DNA from: Virgibacillus necropolis
Lineage (GTDB): Bacteria > Bacillota > Bacilli > Bacillales > Amphibacillaceae
Direction of reading: 5' to 3'
NCBI RefSeq assembly: GCF_002224365.1
Contig: NZ_CP022437.1
Span: forward strand, 2,604,001-2,668,000
Length of the DNA stretch: 64,000 bases
Positions 1-10,160 of the stretch are shown in pieces. Position 1 is the stretch's first letter; every line of letters begins with the position of its first letter. The position numbers and the translations under genes are program-made. The notes under the pieces were generated by a model. It saw only the letters and a list, made by a program, of their open reading frames with translations, had not been told where the DNA came from and did no database searches.

Positions 1-619
1 CCACACCTGAACCTGCTTTTTGATCTTTTACATACACTTCTGTAACAAATTCCTTGCTATGTGATGGCCCTTTTTCGTCAACTATTTTGTATTCGATATT
101 CTGGTTTTTATACTGTTGGACCAATTCTTGTAATTGACTTTTATAATCCATCGCATGCGAAAAAGCACCGGTACTGATTTTCGGGAAAACAAATTCGTTT
201 AAAAAGCTTATAGCTTGATCATAACCTTGATCAAGGTAAAGCGCTCCAAGGAATGACTCAAAAACATCCGCTAATAACGCTGGTCGATCGCGACCTCCTG
301 TTTGTTCTTCTCCTCGCCCAAGCAAAATGTACTCTCCAAAGCCTAAATCGCGTGAAAAGTTCTCCAAGGATGGTTCACATACAATTGCTGCACGTAATTT
401 TGTCATTTCTCCTTCAGGCATCTTTTCATTATTTCGATATAAATATTGGGATACACCAAGTTCTAATACTGCGTCACCTAAAAATTCTAATCGTTCATTA
501 TCCGAAAACACTTTTCCCTGATGCTCATTCACATACGATGAATGTGTAAAAGCCTGCTCTAACAATTTATGATTATTAAATTTAATATGAAGTTTCTCTT
601 CAAGTTGTTTGCTATTCAT
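1..619 (-). CDS. rnc: Ribonuclease III, 3' end cut by window edge
   Basis: Double-strand-specific endoribonuclease that processes rRNA precursors and other structured RNAs in the cytoplasm. About 206 codons are visible; the family is usually near 230 residues, so only the last part of the C-terminal double-stranded-RNA-binding domain lies outside the window. The RNase III signature [10 protein letters not shown] is at residues 41-50. I chose the ATG at 617-619 because AGGTGACA precedes it. It lies downstream of acpP on the same strand, the usual acpP-rnc-smc order of Bacillaceae. A GC-rich hairpin sits between acpP and this gene. Confidence 0.95.
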   Translation of the reverse strand, partial: MNSKQLEEKLHIKFNNHKLLEQAFTHSSYVNEHQGKVFSDNERLEFLGDAVLELGVSQYLYRNNEKMPEGEMTKLRAAIVCEPSLENFSRDLGFGEYILLGRGEEQTGGRDRPALLADVFESFLGALYLDQGYDQAISFLNEFVFPKISTGAFSHAMDYKSQLQELVQQYKNQNIEYKIVDEKGPSHSKEFVTEVYVKDQKAGSGV

Positions 620-648
620 TTGTGTCACCTGCTTCTGTTGAATATACG

Positions 649-675
649 GAAAGCCTCGCATGTAGCGAGACTTTC
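649..675 (-). terminator. Hairpin between acpP and rnc
   Basis: An inverted repeat (GAAAG-CTCGC arms around a short loop) lies between the acpP stop and the rnc start. On the minus strand it is not followed by a clear T run, so it may be a processing or partial attenuation site rather than a full terminator. Confidence 0.4.
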
Positions 676-687
676 TCTTTATAGTTA

Positions 688-924
688 TTAGGACTTAATA
701 CTGTTTATGTAGTTAACAGCATCACCAACTGTATTAATTTTTTCAGCTTCTTCATCAGCAATTTCCATATCGAATTCATCTTCAAGTTCCATTACTAACT
801 CAACTACATCAAGTGAATCTGCATCTAAATCTTCTTTAAAAGATGCCTCCATTGTTACTTTGGACTCTTCCACTTCTAAACGCTCAACAATAAGTTCTTT
901 TACACGATCAAAAACGTCTGCCAT
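688..924 (-). CDS. acpP: Acyl carrier protein
   Basis: Carries growing acyl chains on a 4'-phosphopantetheine arm for type II fatty acid synthesis in the cytosol. It has 78 residues, the normal length. The attachment serine is Ser37 in the DADSLD motif, and the protein is strongly acidic as expected. Three in-frame ATGs are present; I chose the one giving MADVFDR because GGGAGGTG is 8-9 bases upstream of it and too close to the earlier ATG. It is last of the fapR-plsX-fabD-fabG-acpP group and lies upstream of rnc. Confidence 0.96.
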   Translation of the reverse strand: MADVFDRVKELIVERLEVEESKVTMEASFKEDLDADSLDVVELVMELEDEFDMEIADEEAEKINTVGDAVNYINSIKS

Positions 925-985
925 AGTCATTTCACCTCCCTTCAAAGTTATTTTATTTTAAAATAAGCCCACTCCGCTTTTCTTT

Positions 986-1726
986 CTACATCACCATTCC
1001 GCCGTCTATGTTTAGAGTTTGGCCCGTCATATAGCTAGAATCTTCGGATGCGAGGAAGCGCACTACTCTTGCTACGTCTTCTGCTTGTCCCAATTTTCCT
1101 AGTGGAATCATGGCAAGCATACCTGCACGTTGTTCTTCCGTCAACTCATCTGTCATATCCGTAGCGATAAATCCAGGTGCTACCGCATTCACTAAAATAT
1201 TACGTGATGCCAGTTCCTTTGCAGTTGATTTTGTCAAACCAATAACTCCGGCTTTCGCTGCGACATAGTTAGCTTGTCCTGGGTTACCACTCACACCTAC
1301 AATAGAGGAGACGTTGATAATTTTCCCGCTTTTTTGTTTCATCATTTGACGGGTTACTGCTTTTGTACACATAAAAACACCTTTTAGATTTGTATTTATA
1401 ACTTGATCAAATTCTTCCTCTTTCATACGCATCAGCAAATTGTCTCGAGTTATTCCGGCGTTATTTACCAGAATATCAAGGCTTCCAAACTGGCTTATGA
1501 CCTCTTTTATCATGTCTTTTACATTTGCTTCGTTTGCCACGTCAGCCTGTACTTTAAAAGCTTTCACGCCCATTTGCTCAATTTCCTCTACGACTGCTTG
1601 TGCCTTCGCTTCACTACCAGCATAGTTTACAGCAACATTCGCACCTTGTTTAGCTAGTTCAAGTGCGATTGCTTTTCCAATACCTCGTGAAGCTCCTGTA
1701 ACTAAAGCGCTCTTCCCTTGTAACAT
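986..1726 (-). CDS. fabG: 3-oxoacyl-[acyl-carrier-protein] reductase FabG
   Basis: NADPH-dependent reduction of 3-oxoacyl-ACP to 3-hydroxyacyl-ACP in fatty acid elongation. It is a classical short-chain dehydrogenase of 246 residues. The nucleotide-binding GASRGIG motif is at residues 11-17, NNAG lies mid-protein, and the Ser / Tyr-x-x-x-Lys catalytic set is in the [21 protein letters not shown] region (YVAAK). The start is the ATG after AAGGAGGACGCGTA; an upstream in-frame ATG would add 7 residues but has no ribosome site. The stop of fabD (TAA) overlaps this ATG as TAATG, so the two are translationally coupled. Confidence 0.96.
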   Translation of the reverse strand: MLQGKSALVTGASRGIGKAIALELAKQGANVAVNYAGSEAKAQAVVEEIEQMGVKAFKVQADVANEANVKDMIKEVISQFGSLDILVNNAGITRDNLLMRMKEEEFDQVINTNLKGVFMCTKAVTRQMMKQKSGKIINVSSIVGVSGNPGQANYVAAKAGVIGLTKSTAKELASRNILVNAVAPGFIATDMTDELTEEQRAGMLAMIPLGKLGQAEDVARVVRFLASEDSSYMTGQTLNIDGGMVM

Positions 1727-2667
1727 TACGCGTCCTCCTTGTACCATGAAATAAACTTTTCCATAGATGCAGGGTCTTGGATAGTAAATGTAGGTGTTTT
1801 TCGATCTATCTTCTTAACCAATCCACTTAATACTTTCCCATTTCCTACCTCAACAAATGCGTCTACACCTTTTTCCATCATATTCCGAATGGATTCTTCA
1901 AAACGAACCGGTGAATAAAGTTGCTTAATTAATAGTTCTTTGATCTCTTCATGTTCTGTAACAGGTTTAGCTGTAACGTTAGCGTATACAGGAATGTTAC
2001 CATCTGTAATCGAAATTGCTTCTAGTTTTGCAGCAAATTTTTTATTTGCTGCCTTCATTAATCTGGAATGAAATGGCCCACTAACATTCAACGCAAGAAC
2101 CCGTTTTGCTCCGTTTTCTTTCAAAACGACAGAAGCGTGATCAATACCCTCTTTTGTACCTGAAATAACGATTTGTCCAGGGCAATTGATATTTGCTAGA
2201 TCAACTATTTCTTCTGATTCTATCGAAGTTAACACTTCTTCTACTTTTTCTGATGATAGCCCTAAAACTGCAGCCATTGCACCTTTTCCAGCAGGGAAGG
2301 CTTCCTCCATTAATTTACCGCGTGTCGCAACCAATTGAACTGCTTCTTCAAGTGATAGTGCCCCTGCAGCAACCAATGCGCTATATTCTCCAAGACTATG
2401 ACCAACAGCCATAACCGGTTGTACGCCTGATTTCACTAAAAGTGTATGTACTGCAATGCTTGAAAGCAATAATGCTGGTTGTGCGTTTTGTGTTGCAGTC
2501 AATGTTTCTTCTGGGCCGTTAAACATAATTTCTGATAATGGCAAACTTAAAACCTCGTCTGCCTCTTGATACATTTCTTTTATTTCAGGATATGCATCAT
2601 AAAATGACTTTCCCATGCCAATTTCCTGTGACCCTTGACCTGGAAACATAAATGCTACTCGTTTCAT
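1726..2667 (-). CDS. fabD: Malonyl-CoA:ACP transacylase
   Basis: Transfers malonyl from CoA to ACP to supply the elongation units of fatty acid synthesis. It has 313 residues, the normal length. The catalytic serine is Ser91 in GHSLGE and the partner histidine is His200 in GPFH; the N-terminal FPGQGSQ motif is at residues 8-14. It overlaps plsX upstream by 4 bases and fabG downstream, so it sits inside a tightly packed operon that in Bacillaceae is under FapR control. Confidence 0.96.
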   Translation of the reverse strand: MKRVAFMFPGQGSQEIGMGKSFYDAYPEIKEMYQEADEVLSLPLSEIMFNGPEETLTATQNAQPALLLSSIAVHTLLVKSGVQPVMAVGHSLGEYSALVAAGALSLEEAVQLVATRGKLMEEAFPAGKGAMAAVLGLSSEKVEEVLTSIESEEIVDLANINCPGQIVISGTKEGIDHASVVLKENGAKRVLALNVSGPFHSRLMKAANKKFAAKLEAISITDGNIPVYANVTAKPVTEHEEIKELLIKQLYSPVRFEESIRNMMEKGVDAFVEVGNGKVLSGLVKKIDRKTPTFTIQDPASMEKFISWYKEDA

Positions 2668-3671
2668 TCTTTTTCCCCCTTGCTTATCTCAATTTCTGAT
2701 ATCGTGTTTTCAATGGTCTTTGTGACCTCAAATTCAACCATATGGCATGCTTGTTTAATTGCGCTATGGATTGCTCTTCGGTTTGATGAACCGTGCGCTT
2801 TAATAACTGGTGAAGCTAATCCAAAAAGTCCTGCACCACCATATTCACTATAATCTAGTTTTCCTTTTAGACTTTTTAAATCCCCTTTAATCATACCTGC
2901 AGCCATTTTTGTTTTAAACGAAGACATAAATGTTTCTTTTAACAATTGGAAGACGGCTTGGGATGTACCTTCTATCGTCTTCAAGGCAATGTTACCAGTA
3001 AATCCATCTGTTACGACAACATCAGCTGCACCACCTAACAGATCACGAGCTTCTACATTCCCCACAAAATTAACTGGCGCCTCTTTCAAGAGTGCAAAAG
3101 CTTTCTTCGTTAGGTCATTACCCTTACCGTCCTCTGTGCCAACATTCATCAGCCCAACAGCCGGATTTTTTATTCCACGTACTTTTTCTGTATAAATAGA
3201 ACCCATAATTCCGTATTGCAAAAGATGATTGGGCTTGGCGTCAACATTTGCACCCACATCAAGCAATACAAACCCTTTTCCATCAATTGTAGGTAGTGTC
3301 GGGCTTAGTGCTGGTCGTTCAATACCTGCGATTCGACCAACGCCAAATAATCCGGCCGTCATTAGTGCACCAGTATTCCCTGCTGATATACAAGCATCAA
3401 CACGTCCTTCTTTAACTTCCTTTGCCATTAACACAATGGAGGCATCTTTCTTTTTACGAACTGCTCGTACAGGTTCATCTTCACTAGTAATTACTTCGTT
3501 TGTATGTAGGACACTTATCCTGGTTTGGTTCGTTAAGATTGGATTTATTTTCTCACTGTCACCTATTAAAACAATTTCTAAGTCCTTGATAGCTTCAATG
3601 GCGTCCATTGCACCCAATATGATCTCTTTTGGAGCATGGTCACCGCCCATAGCATCAATGGCTAATTTCAT
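2664..3671 (-). CDS. plsX: Phosphate acyltransferase PlsX
   Basis: Makes acyl-phosphate from acyl-ACP, the first step of the PlsX/PlsY phosphatidic acid pathway of Gram-positive bacteria; a peripheral membrane enzyme. It has 335 residues with the family N-terminus ([12 protein letters not shown]) and the conserved [10 protein letters not shown] segment. The start lies inside the last codons of fapR (17-base overlap) and the stop overlaps the fabD start, giving the canonical fapR-plsX-fabD order. Confidence 0.96.
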   Translation of the reverse strand: MKLAIDAMGGDHAPKEIILGAMDAIEAIKDLEIVLIGDSEKINPILTNQTRISVLHTNEVITSEDEPVRAVRKKKDASIVLMAKEVKEGRVDACISAGNTGALMTAGLFGVGRIAGIERPALSPTLPTIDGKGFVLLDVGANVDAKPNHLLQYGIMGSIYTEKVRGIKNPAVGLMNVGTEDGKGNDLTKKAFALLKEAPVNFVGNVEARDLLGGAADVVVTDGFTGNIALKTIEGTSQAVFQLLKETFMSSFKTKMAAGMIKGDLKSLKGKLDYSEYGGAGLFGLASPVIKAHGSSNRRAIHSAIKQACHMVEFEVTKTIENTISEIEISKGEKE

Positions 3672-4248
3672 TTGAATGTTCCCCTTTTTGTTCGTTTAAC
3701 CGAAACATATAAAATAATCCTTTAAAAACTACTTCTTGATCAACATAACTCGTGACGCGGACAAGCGTTAATCCTTTCTCATTTTCACCTTCCACAAACG
3801 CTTTTGCTACTACTCGTTCTCCTTCTTTAACCTGCCTGGTAAAAGCTAGTTCCGTTTTGGCAGTTAACGCAAATTCATCGTTAATGACAGCAACAGCTAG
3901 CGAATTTGCTTGGGCAAATAAATGATGGCCTCTTGCTATTTTATTTCGAGAAAAAACATGTTCCGCGTTGATATTCAGAATTGAAATGGCACGGTTGTCA
4001 AGATCAAGGTCAATTACCTCACCGATTACTTCTTCTAATGGCAAAGCCCTTACTGTTTCATTCCATTGATTCGTTGCCATCGACTTTATTCGCTCACGTA
4101 ATTCTGGAATCGCGTGTTCCATCCGATCTAAACGAATGGTTTGAATACTAACCTCAAATTTCCGCGCTAGTTCCTCGTCTGTAATAAAAGGAGTTTCCGC
4201 TATCGTTTCTATTAAAGATCGTTGTCTCTCTATCTTGGTTCGTTTCAT
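3655..4248 (-). CDS. fapR: Malonyl-CoA-responsive repressor FapR
   Basis: Global repressor of fatty acid and phospholipid synthesis genes; malonyl-CoA binding releases it from DNA. It has 197 residues. There is a DeoR-like N-terminal helix-turn-helix (residues ~15-45, with [20 protein letters not shown]), a linker helix and a C-terminal hotdog-fold effector domain (~75-185). It is first in the operon with plsX, and a FapR-type operator lies 34 bases before its start, indicating autoregulation. Confidence 0.95.
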   Translation of the reverse strand: MKRTKIERQRSLIETIAETPFITDEELARKFEVSIQTIRLDRMEHAIPELRERIKSMATNQWNETVRALPLEEVIGEVIDLDLDNRAISILNINAEHVFSRNKIARGHHLFAQANSLAVAVINDEFALTAKTELAFTRQVKEGERVVAKAFVEGENEKGLTLVRVTSYVDQEVVFKGLFYMFRLNEQKGEHSNEISH

Positions 4249-4281
4249 TTAGGACACCATCCACTATTTATGGCTATTATC

Positions 4282-4300
4282 TTTATGACTTGGTACTAAT
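4282..4300 (-). promoter_or_regulatory. FapR operator upstream of fapR
   Basis: Read on the minus strand the site is ATTAGTACCAAGTCATAAA. This matches the known FapR box (ATTAGTACCTAGTCTTAAT type) at most positions and sits just after a plausible -35/-10 pair (TTGCTT ... TATTAT, about 4305-4335). Repression by blocking the promoter, with autoregulation of fapR, is the expected reading. Confidence 0.8.
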
Positions 4301-4339
4301 AGTAATATATAATAGGATAATTAATTATGCAAGCAATCC

Positions 4340-6373
4340 TTAATCCAGCTTTTTTCTCATATATGAATCATTCTCTAGAAGTTTCTGCAAGCCCTTATAT
4401 TTCACATCATTTTCTAATTTATTTGATTCAATAATATCCTGTGCATCCGCGCGGGCAGTTTCAAGTGCCTTATAGTCATGAATCATGTCAGCTACTTTAA
4501 ATTCTGGTAGACCACTTTGTTTCTTCCCAAAAAAATCACCAGGTCCTCTAAGCTTTAAATCCTGCTCAGATAATTCAAAGCCATTCGTTGTTTCGGTCAT
4601 GATTTTCATCCGTTCTTTACCAACTTCACCTTTTGGATCAGCAATTAAAATGCAATAACTTTGCTTATCACTCCTGCCAACACGTCCTCTAAGCTGATGT
4701 AACTGTGACAAGCCAAATCGTTCGGCATCATAAATAACCATGACTGTTGCGTTTGGTACATTGACACCTACCTCAACAACCGTAGTAGAGACAAGAACCT
4801 GTATTTCATTTTTGGCAAATCGATTCATTACTTCTTCTTTTTCAACTGCTGACAATCTTCCATGCATCAAACCTACCTGAACTTCGCTTGAATAAAATTC
4901 CTGCAACTGATGAAAAAGATCAACCGTATTTTGGATGTCCAGTTTATCTGACTCTTCTATTAACGGACAGATTACATATGCCTGTTCGTCAAAAGATACA
5001 CGTTTTTCTATAAAGTTCAATACCCGTTCAAACGTATTTTCTTTTGTCCAAAATGTTTCAATTTCTTTTCTTCCAGATGGCATTTCATCAATGATGGAAA
5101 CATCCATATCTCCAAATGCTGTAATAGCCAGCGTCCTTGGGATTGGCGTTGCAGTCATAAACAATACATCTGGATGTAACCCTTTACTTCTAAGTACACG
5201 TCGTTGCTCCACGCCAAATCGATGTTGTTCATCAACAATTGCGAAACCTAAATTTGCAAATACTACATCCTCTTGAATCAAAGCATGTGTACCTACTACA
5301 ATATCTACCTTATGGTCTTTTATTGCTTCGGTTACTTCTCTTCTTTTCTTCCCTTTTACTGAACCAGTCAATAAAACAATCGATGCTCTCTCACCAAACA
5401 TGTCACACAATGATTGGTAATGCTGTTCTGCTAATATTTCGGTAGGAACCATTAAAGCACCTTGTCGATTTGCTGAAATGGTGGCACACAAACAAATAGC
5501 TGCAACTGCTGTTTTTCCAGAACCAACGTCTCCTTGTAATAGTCGATTCATCCGATAAGGTGATTTCATATCAGCTAATATCTGGTTTAGTGAGCTGGTT
5601 TGAGCACCTGTTAACGTAAATGGTAAAGACTGAATAAATTCTTGAGTTTTCGATGGATCATAATGCTGTGCATTACCAGTAGTCGATTCTCGTTTTATCT
5701 TTCTAAGTAACTGCATTTTTAATTGAAATAATAGAAACTCTTCATATGTAAATCTTCTTCTAGCATGTTTAAGTAATTGTCGATCGTTCGGAAAATGCAT
5801 AGCTAAAATAGCATGTTTACGATCTGGAATCTTATAAGCCTTCAAATATTCTTCAGGAATAATTTCTTCTACATCATTTATGTATTCTTTTATAGCAGCA
5901 CTTACTACCTTTTTTAGTTTGATGTTGGTTAATTCCCCTTTTAATGGGTACATTGGTTGAATCGATGCTTGCTCTTCAGCAGGGCCTTTTTTATAATTAC
6001 TAACCGTAATTTGCAGGCGATGGGCATCCCATTTGCCAGTAAGGGTTACCGTATCATCCGCATTTATTTGTTTTTTTGCAAAAGCGCGGTTGAACATAAC
6101 AGCCTTAATAGCGACGCCTTCCGTTTCAACCGTAAACGTTAGGCGAGATTTCTTTTTCCCATAAAAGGAAAGGGAAGGATCATGGATTACCCTTCCCTCA
6201 ATGGTTACTTTGTCATCATGAATTAATTCGTTAAGCGGTTTTATTTCAAAAACATCATAACGGTATGGGAAATAATAAAGTAAATCTTCCACTGTATAAA
6301 TATTAGCTAACGCTAATGCTTCAGCAAATTTGTCACCGACACCTTTGATGGTAGTTACAGATTCACGTAGCAA
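4340..6373 (-). CDS. recG: ATP-dependent DNA helicase RecG
   Basis: Branch-migration helicase acting on stalled forks and Holliday-type junctions. It has 677 residues, the usual length. An N-terminal wedge/OB domain (residues ~1-200) is followed by helicase domain 1 with Walker A GDVGSGKT and the DEQH box, then domain 2 and the C-terminal TRG region ending near LRGPGDFFGKKQSG. The start codon is a TTG preceded by GGAAGTGTGA. It sits between sdaAA and fapR as in B. subtilis. Confidence 0.96.
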   Translation of the reverse strand: MLRESVTTIKGVGDKFAEALALANIYTVEDLLYYFPYRYDVFEIKPLNELIHDDKVTIEGRVIHDPSLSFYGKKKSRLTFTVETEGVAIKAVMFNRAFAKKQINADDTVTLTGKWDAHRLQITVSNYKKGPAEEQASIQPMYPLKGELTNIKLKKVVSAAIKEYINDVEEIIPEEYLKAYKIPDRKHAILAMHFPNDRQLLKHARRRFTYEEFLLFQLKMQLLRKIKRESTTGNAQHYDPSKTQEFIQSLPFTLTGAQTSSLNQILADMKSPYRMNRLLQGDVGSGKTAVAAICLCATISANRQGALMVPTEILAEQHYQSLCDMFGERASIVLLTGSVKGKKRREVTEAIKDHKVDIVVGTHALIQEDVVFANLGFAIVDEQHRFGVEQRRVLRSKGLHPDVLFMTATPIPRTLAITAFGDMDVSIIDEMPSGRKEIETFWTKENTFERVLNFIEKRVSFDEQAYVICPLIEESDKLDIQNTVDLFHQLQEFYSSEVQVGLMHGRLSAVEKEEVMNRFAKNEIQVLVSTTVVEVGVNVPNATVMVIYDAERFGLSQLHQLRGRVGRSDKQSYCILIADPKGEVGKERMKIMTETTNGFELSEQDLKLRGPGDFFGKKQSGLPEFKVADMIHDYKALETARADAQDIIESNKLENDVKYKGLQKLLENDSYMRKKLD

Positions 6374-6379
6374 ATTTGA

Positions 6380-7270
6380 TCACACTTCCTTCGATGACAT
6401 CGACATCCCGAATATTTTTTTCTTTATTTCTTCACCTGTTGGTGTACCTGCCAGCCCACCTTCACCCGTTTCTCGCAGAGCTGAAGGCATTGATTTTCCA
6501 ATTTTATACATAGCACTAATTACTTCATCACAAGGAATTCGACTTGTAACACCCGCTAATGCCATATCAGCTGAAACGATTGCTAGAGATGAACCTGCTG
6601 CATTTCGTTTTACACAAGGAACTTCTACTAACCCAGCAACCGGATCACAAACTAGTCCGAGCATGTTCTTCAACGTGATCGCAAAGGCTTCAGCTGATTG
6701 TTGCGGGGTCCCTCCTGCCATTTCTACAATTGCGGCAGACGCCATTGCCCCAGCCGAACCAACCTCTGCTTGGCATCCTCCAGCAGCTCCAGAAATCATT
6801 GCATTATTCGCGACGACAAATCCAAATGCACCCGAAGTAAATAGGTAACGGATCATTTGTTCACGCGTTGGGTTTAATTGATTTTTCACTGCGAACAATG
6901 TACCAGGGACACAACCAGCGCTACCAGCTGTTGGTGTTGCACATATCGTACCCATGGCTGCATTTACTTCATTTGTACCCATAGCTTTACTCACCGCATC
7001 CATCATAAGGTTGCCAGATAATGGGGTTTTTTCCTTCATATATTTTTGAACTAAAACAGCATCGCCACCTGTTAAACCAGTAACAGATTGAACACCCTTC
7101 AAACTATCCTCTATCGCTTGTTCCATAACAACTAAATTTCTTTCCATGTTGGCATAGACTTCCTCGCGGGAGATATTTTTAACATCCATCTCCTGTAGAA
7201 TCATTACCTCGGAAATTAATATATTTTCTTTTTCTGCAATTTCTACTAATTCTGCAACTGAACGAAACAT
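6380..7270 (-). CDS. sdaAA: L-serine dehydratase, alpha subunit
   Basis: Catalytic subunit of the iron-sulfur L-serine deaminase, converting serine to pyruvate and ammonia. It has 296 residues. Conserved cysteines that could bind the [4Fe-4S] cluster are in CATPTAGSAGC and in GLVCDPVAGLVEVPC. The glycine/alanine-rich core is typical of the family. It is preceded by AAGGGGGA and lies 24 bases after sdaAB. The alpha and beta chains are separate proteins, as in Bacillus rather than enterobacteria. Confidence 0.95.
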   Translation of the reverse strand: MFRSVAELVEIAEKENILISEVMILQEMDVKNISREEVYANMERNLVVMEQAIEDSLKGVQSVTGLTGGDAVLVQKYMKEKTPLSGNLMMDAVSKAMGTNEVNAAMGTICATPTAGSAGCVPGTLFAVKNQLNPTREQMIRYLFTSGAFGFVVANNAMISGAAGGCQAEVGSAGAMASAAIVEMAGGTPQQSAEAFAITLKNMLGLVCDPVAGLVEVPCVKRNAAGSSLAIVSADMALAGVTSRIPCDEVISAMYKIGKSMPSALRETGEGGLAGTPTGEEIKKKIFGMSMSSKEV

Positions 7271-7294
7271 GTATGAATCCCCCTTCTATGATGA

Positions 7295-7957
7295 TTAACT
7301 TACAATCTTAGAGATTTGAATAATGTGGTCAGCGTTTTCCAATTCTATCAGAACAGTGTCCTCCACATTTTGATCGACTTCGATAACCATTAATGCTTCT
7401 TTTCCAACATCTTTTCGATTAACTTCCATATGACCAATATTAATTTCATATTTTGCTAGAATTTTCGTAACAGACGCGATTGCTCCATACCGGTCATTGT
7501 GCATGATTAAGATTGCTGGATGATTACCAGATAAGCGAAGTTCAAAACCATTTAACTCGGTAATTTCAACTTTTCCTCCACCAATGGAAATACCAACAAG
7601 CTCCATTTCCTCTTTATCATTACCGACAATTACTCTAGCGGTATTTGGATGGTCAGTAGCTCCACTTTCTTCAATGAACTCTATTTCCATGTTACGTTCT
7701 TTAGCGATTGTTAACGCTTTACTCATGCGAGTATCATCTGTCTCAAAACCTAGTAATCCGCCTACCAATGCAAAATCAGTTCCATGACCTTTATATGTTT
7801 TAGCAAAAGATTCATAGAGATGAATTTTCGCCCACTTAGGTTCTTCTCCAAATAAATTACGTGCAGCTTTACCTATTCTTGCTGCACCAGCCGTATGTGA
7901 ACTTGATGGACCAATCATAACAGGGCCAATAATATCGAATACTGAATTAAATTTCAA
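7295..7957 (-). CDS. sdaAB: L-serine dehydratase, beta subunit
   Basis: Partner subunit of the SdaA serine deaminase. It has 220 residues with the family opening SVFDIIGPVMIGPSSSHTAGA and a C-terminal ACT domain (residues ~145-220) that probably senses an amino acid. I chose the TTG start (giving MKFNSVF) because AAGGTGG lies 8 bases before it and B. subtilis SdaAB begins the same way; the upstream in-frame ATG would add 7 unlikely residues. It is first in the sdaAB-sdaAA pair. Confidence 0.93.
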   Translation of the reverse strand: MKFNSVFDIIGPVMIGPSSSHTAGAARIGKAARNLFGEEPKWAKIHLYESFAKTYKGHGTDFALVGGLLGFETDDTRMSKALTIAKERNMEIEFIEESGATDHPNTARVIVGNDKEEMELVGISIGGGKVEITELNGFELRLSGNHPAILIMHNDRYGAIASVTKILAKYEINIGHMEVNRKDVGKEALMVIEVDQNVEDTVLIELENADHIIQISKIVS

Positions 7958-8199
7958 AACTGCCACCACCTTAACCATTAATATGAACGTTATACTCTTA
8001 TATTTATTATAACAAAAAGTGGTAGAATAATCACTTCGTTAGGCTGAGGTTAACGTAAATATCAAGAATATTAAGGGATATTTTTTTCTAAAAGCAAAAA
8101 AGAATAATAGTATTTATTCTACCCTACATATCTGCAAGCCAACAAGCACAATATATAATCTGTACGACAAAACTCTTTACAGAAGGTATAACCTAGTAT
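7958..8199. other. Intergenic region between sdaAB and the divergent SDR gene
   Basis: AT-rich spacer carrying the sdaAB promoter region on one side and the SDR promoter on the other. A weak 7-bp hairpin lies at about 8101-8120. I see no other gene or RNA in it. Confidence 0.5.
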
Positions 8200-8225
8200 G
8201 TTTGCACACTATTCCACAAGGGTAC
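8200..8225 (+). promoter_or_regulatory. Sigma-B-like promoter of the SDR gene
   Basis: GTTTGC, 14 bases, then GGGTAC. This matches the general-stress sigma-B consensus (GTTTAA-N12-15-GGGTAT) with two mismatches in the -35 and one in the -10. It lies about 45 bases before the start codon. Homologous SDR genes in B. subtilis (yhdF/ydaD/yhxD type) belong to the sigma-B regulon, which supports the call. Confidence 0.6.
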
Positions 8226-8269
8226 CGAAAATTAAAACACAACAAATATGATCATAGGAGGTAATAATT

Positions 8270-9136
8270 ATGGATCCAAGAGATATGCAGAAAGGCAGTA
8301 CACCACGCCAACATCAAGACAAGCAACCAGGTATTGAATCAAAAATGCAACCGATGCCCGCACAACCTACCAATTATAAGGGTACGAATAAATTAAAAGG
8401 AAAAGCTGCCCTAATTACTGGCGGCGATAGTGGGATTGGTCGCGCTGTTGCTATTCTCTATGCAAAAGAAGGTGCCAATGTCGCCATTTCGTATTTAGAT
8501 GAACACGATGATGCAGAGGAAACAAGAAAAATGGTAGAAGCAGAAGACGTGAAGTGTTTATTACTTCCGGGAGATATTAAACAAGAATCACACTGTCAAA
8601 GTCTTGTTGAAAAAACGGTATCTGAATTCGGTACAATAAATATTCTCGTAAACAATGCCGCAATTCAACATGTACATGAAGATGTGCTGGATATCCCTTC
8701 CGAACAGTTTGAAGAAGTATTCCGAACCAATTTCTTTTCTCACTTTTATTTAACAAAAGCTGCAGTAAAAAACATGCAAGCTGGAGATTCTATTATTTCG
8801 ACTTCTTCTATTAATGCGTACCGTGGAAACCCAATATTCATGGATTACTCGGCAACCAAAGGAGCTGTCACCTCCTTTATTCGCAGTATTGCCCAAAGTT
8901 TAGCTGGAAAAGGTATCCGTGCCAATTCTGTTGCACCTGGGCCAGTATGGACGCCACTTATCCCATCTTCCTTCGATGAGGATGGTGTCGAAAACTTTGG
9001 ACAAGACAACTTAATGGGTCGCCCTGGGCAGCCATCCGAACATGCATGGCCTTATGTAATGCTCGCTTCTGAAGAATCTTCCTATATGACAGGACAAGCC
9101 ATTCACATAAACGGCGGAGCATGGACATCTTCATAA
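8270..9136 (+). CDS. General-stress short-chain dehydrogenase (YhdF/YhxD/YdaD-like)
   Basis: NAD(P)-dependent oxidoreductase of unknown natural substrate. It has 288 residues with a hydrophilic N-terminal extension of about 40 residues (Gln/Pro-rich, typical of this subfamily). The Rossmann motif GGDSGIG follows at ~52-58, then NNAA, and Ser with YSATK as catalytic residues. AGGAGG precedes the ATG. It is monocistronic, with a terminator after it and a sigma-B-like promoter before it. It is often annotated as glucose 1-dehydrogenase, but that activity cannot be read from the sequence. Confidence 0.85.
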   Translation: MDPRDMQKGSTPRQHQDKQPGIESKMQPMPAQPTNYKGTNKLKGKAALITGGDSGIGRAVAILYAKEGANVAISYLDEHDDAEETRKMVEAEDVKCLLLPGDIKQESHCQSLVEKTVSEFGTINILVNNAAIQHVHEDVLDIPSEQFEEVFRTNFFSHFYLTKAAVKNMQAGDSIISTSSINAYRGNPIFMDYSATKGAVTSFIRSIAQSLAGKGIRANSVAPGPVWTPLIPSSFDEDGVENFGQDNLMGRPGQPSEHAWPYVMLASEESSYMTGQAIHINGGAWTSS

Positions 9137-9148
9137 TATGGAAAAAAT

Positions 9149-9176
9149 GCGCAGTGGCGGTTAGTACCGAACACTG
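9149..9176 (+). terminator. Terminator after the SDR gene
   Basis: Inverted repeat GCGCAGTG ... CACTGCGC just after the stop codon, followed by a short T-containing tract. It ends the monocistronic SDR transcript. Confidence 0.6.
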
Positions 9177-9352
9177 CGCGTTTGTAATCCATTTCCTTAA
9201 AGTAATTGGTTCGATAATCTAAACAATTTATTGACATTTTATAAAATTCGGTTGCCATTTAGAATACAAAACAAATTAGATAATTCTTAGCTGAAAGACT
9301 AACGACAAAAATCCTTTTTGGATTATGCCGACAGTTAAGAAGACGATATTTC

Positions 9353-10096
9353 TTAAAGAGTCTTTTTAATAAAATTCAATGTTTTTTCTATAATAAATTG
9401 TTGGTCATTATCAAGTGTCGCAACATGATAACTATCTTTCAAATGATGGATTTCTTTTATTTCGGAACGGATATCATTGTAAATAATATTTGCATTATCT
9501 GGTGGAACAACATGGTCCTCATCAGAAACAAAAATTAAAGTAGGACAGGTAATTCGAGATAGATCCCCCTTTACTTCCTCCATTAACTTTAAAATTTCTT
9601 TAATTGATTGAACGGGTGTCTTTTCATAAGCAAGTTCCTTAATTCCAAGCTTTTTAATATCCGATCCAATGGCATCCAAGAATCTGGCGTCTTCTATTTG
9701 GCTAGCTGTCTCCATCTCCGGAACATTTACAGCAGCATTTATCAAGACAATCGCTTGAACCTCTGGATGATTTTCTGCCATATATAGGGACAGTGTGCCA
9801 CCCATTGATAGACCAGTAACAAAGATGGTATCACACCGCTTTTTTAACCACTGATACCCTTCTTCTATTGAGGCAATCCAATCCTGATAAGTAGTTTGTT
9901 CCATCTCTTCATAATGTGTACCATGCCCCTTTAAACGAAGTCCGCATACAGTATAACCTGCTGCAGCATACGCCTTACCTAACGGCCGCATACTCTGAGT
10001 CGATCCTGTAAATCCATGAGATACCAAGATGCCAATACGATTTCCTTCAAAGTAAAAGGGCTCGGCACCTTGCAAAACTGGGTAATGTTCAGACAT
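9353..10096 (-). CDS. Est30-like carboxylesterase (alpha/beta hydrolase)
   Basis: Cytosolic esterase of short/medium acyl esters, related to Geobacillus Est30. It has 247 residues. The oxyanion-hole HGFTG is at residues 27-31, the nucleophile Ser97 is in GLSMGG, the acid is probably Asp194 in SDEDHVV, and the base is His224 in DSYHVATLD. That spacing matches the Est30 triad. There is no signal peptide. AGGAGG precedes the ATG. No operon partner is evident; the gene downstream is only a fragment of another hydrolase upstream of it on the same strand. Confidence 0.85.
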   Translation of the reverse strand: MSEHYPVLQGAEPFYFEGNRIGILVSHGFTGSTQSMRPLGKAYAAAGYTVCGLRLKGHGTHYEEMEQTTYQDWIASIEEGYQWLKKRCDTIFVTGLSMGGTLSLYMAENHPEVQAIVLINAAVNVPEMETASQIEDARFLDAIGSDIKKLGIKELAYEKTPVQSIKEILKLMEEVKGDLSRITCPTLIFVSDEDHVVPPDNANIIYNDIRSEIKEIHHLKDSYHVATLDNDQQFIIEKTLNFIKKTL

Positions 10097-10160
10097 GTTA
10101 ATCCTCCTAGCTTTTCATAAAGTGAATTCGCTTTCATTATACCATCACGTTATACACTTG

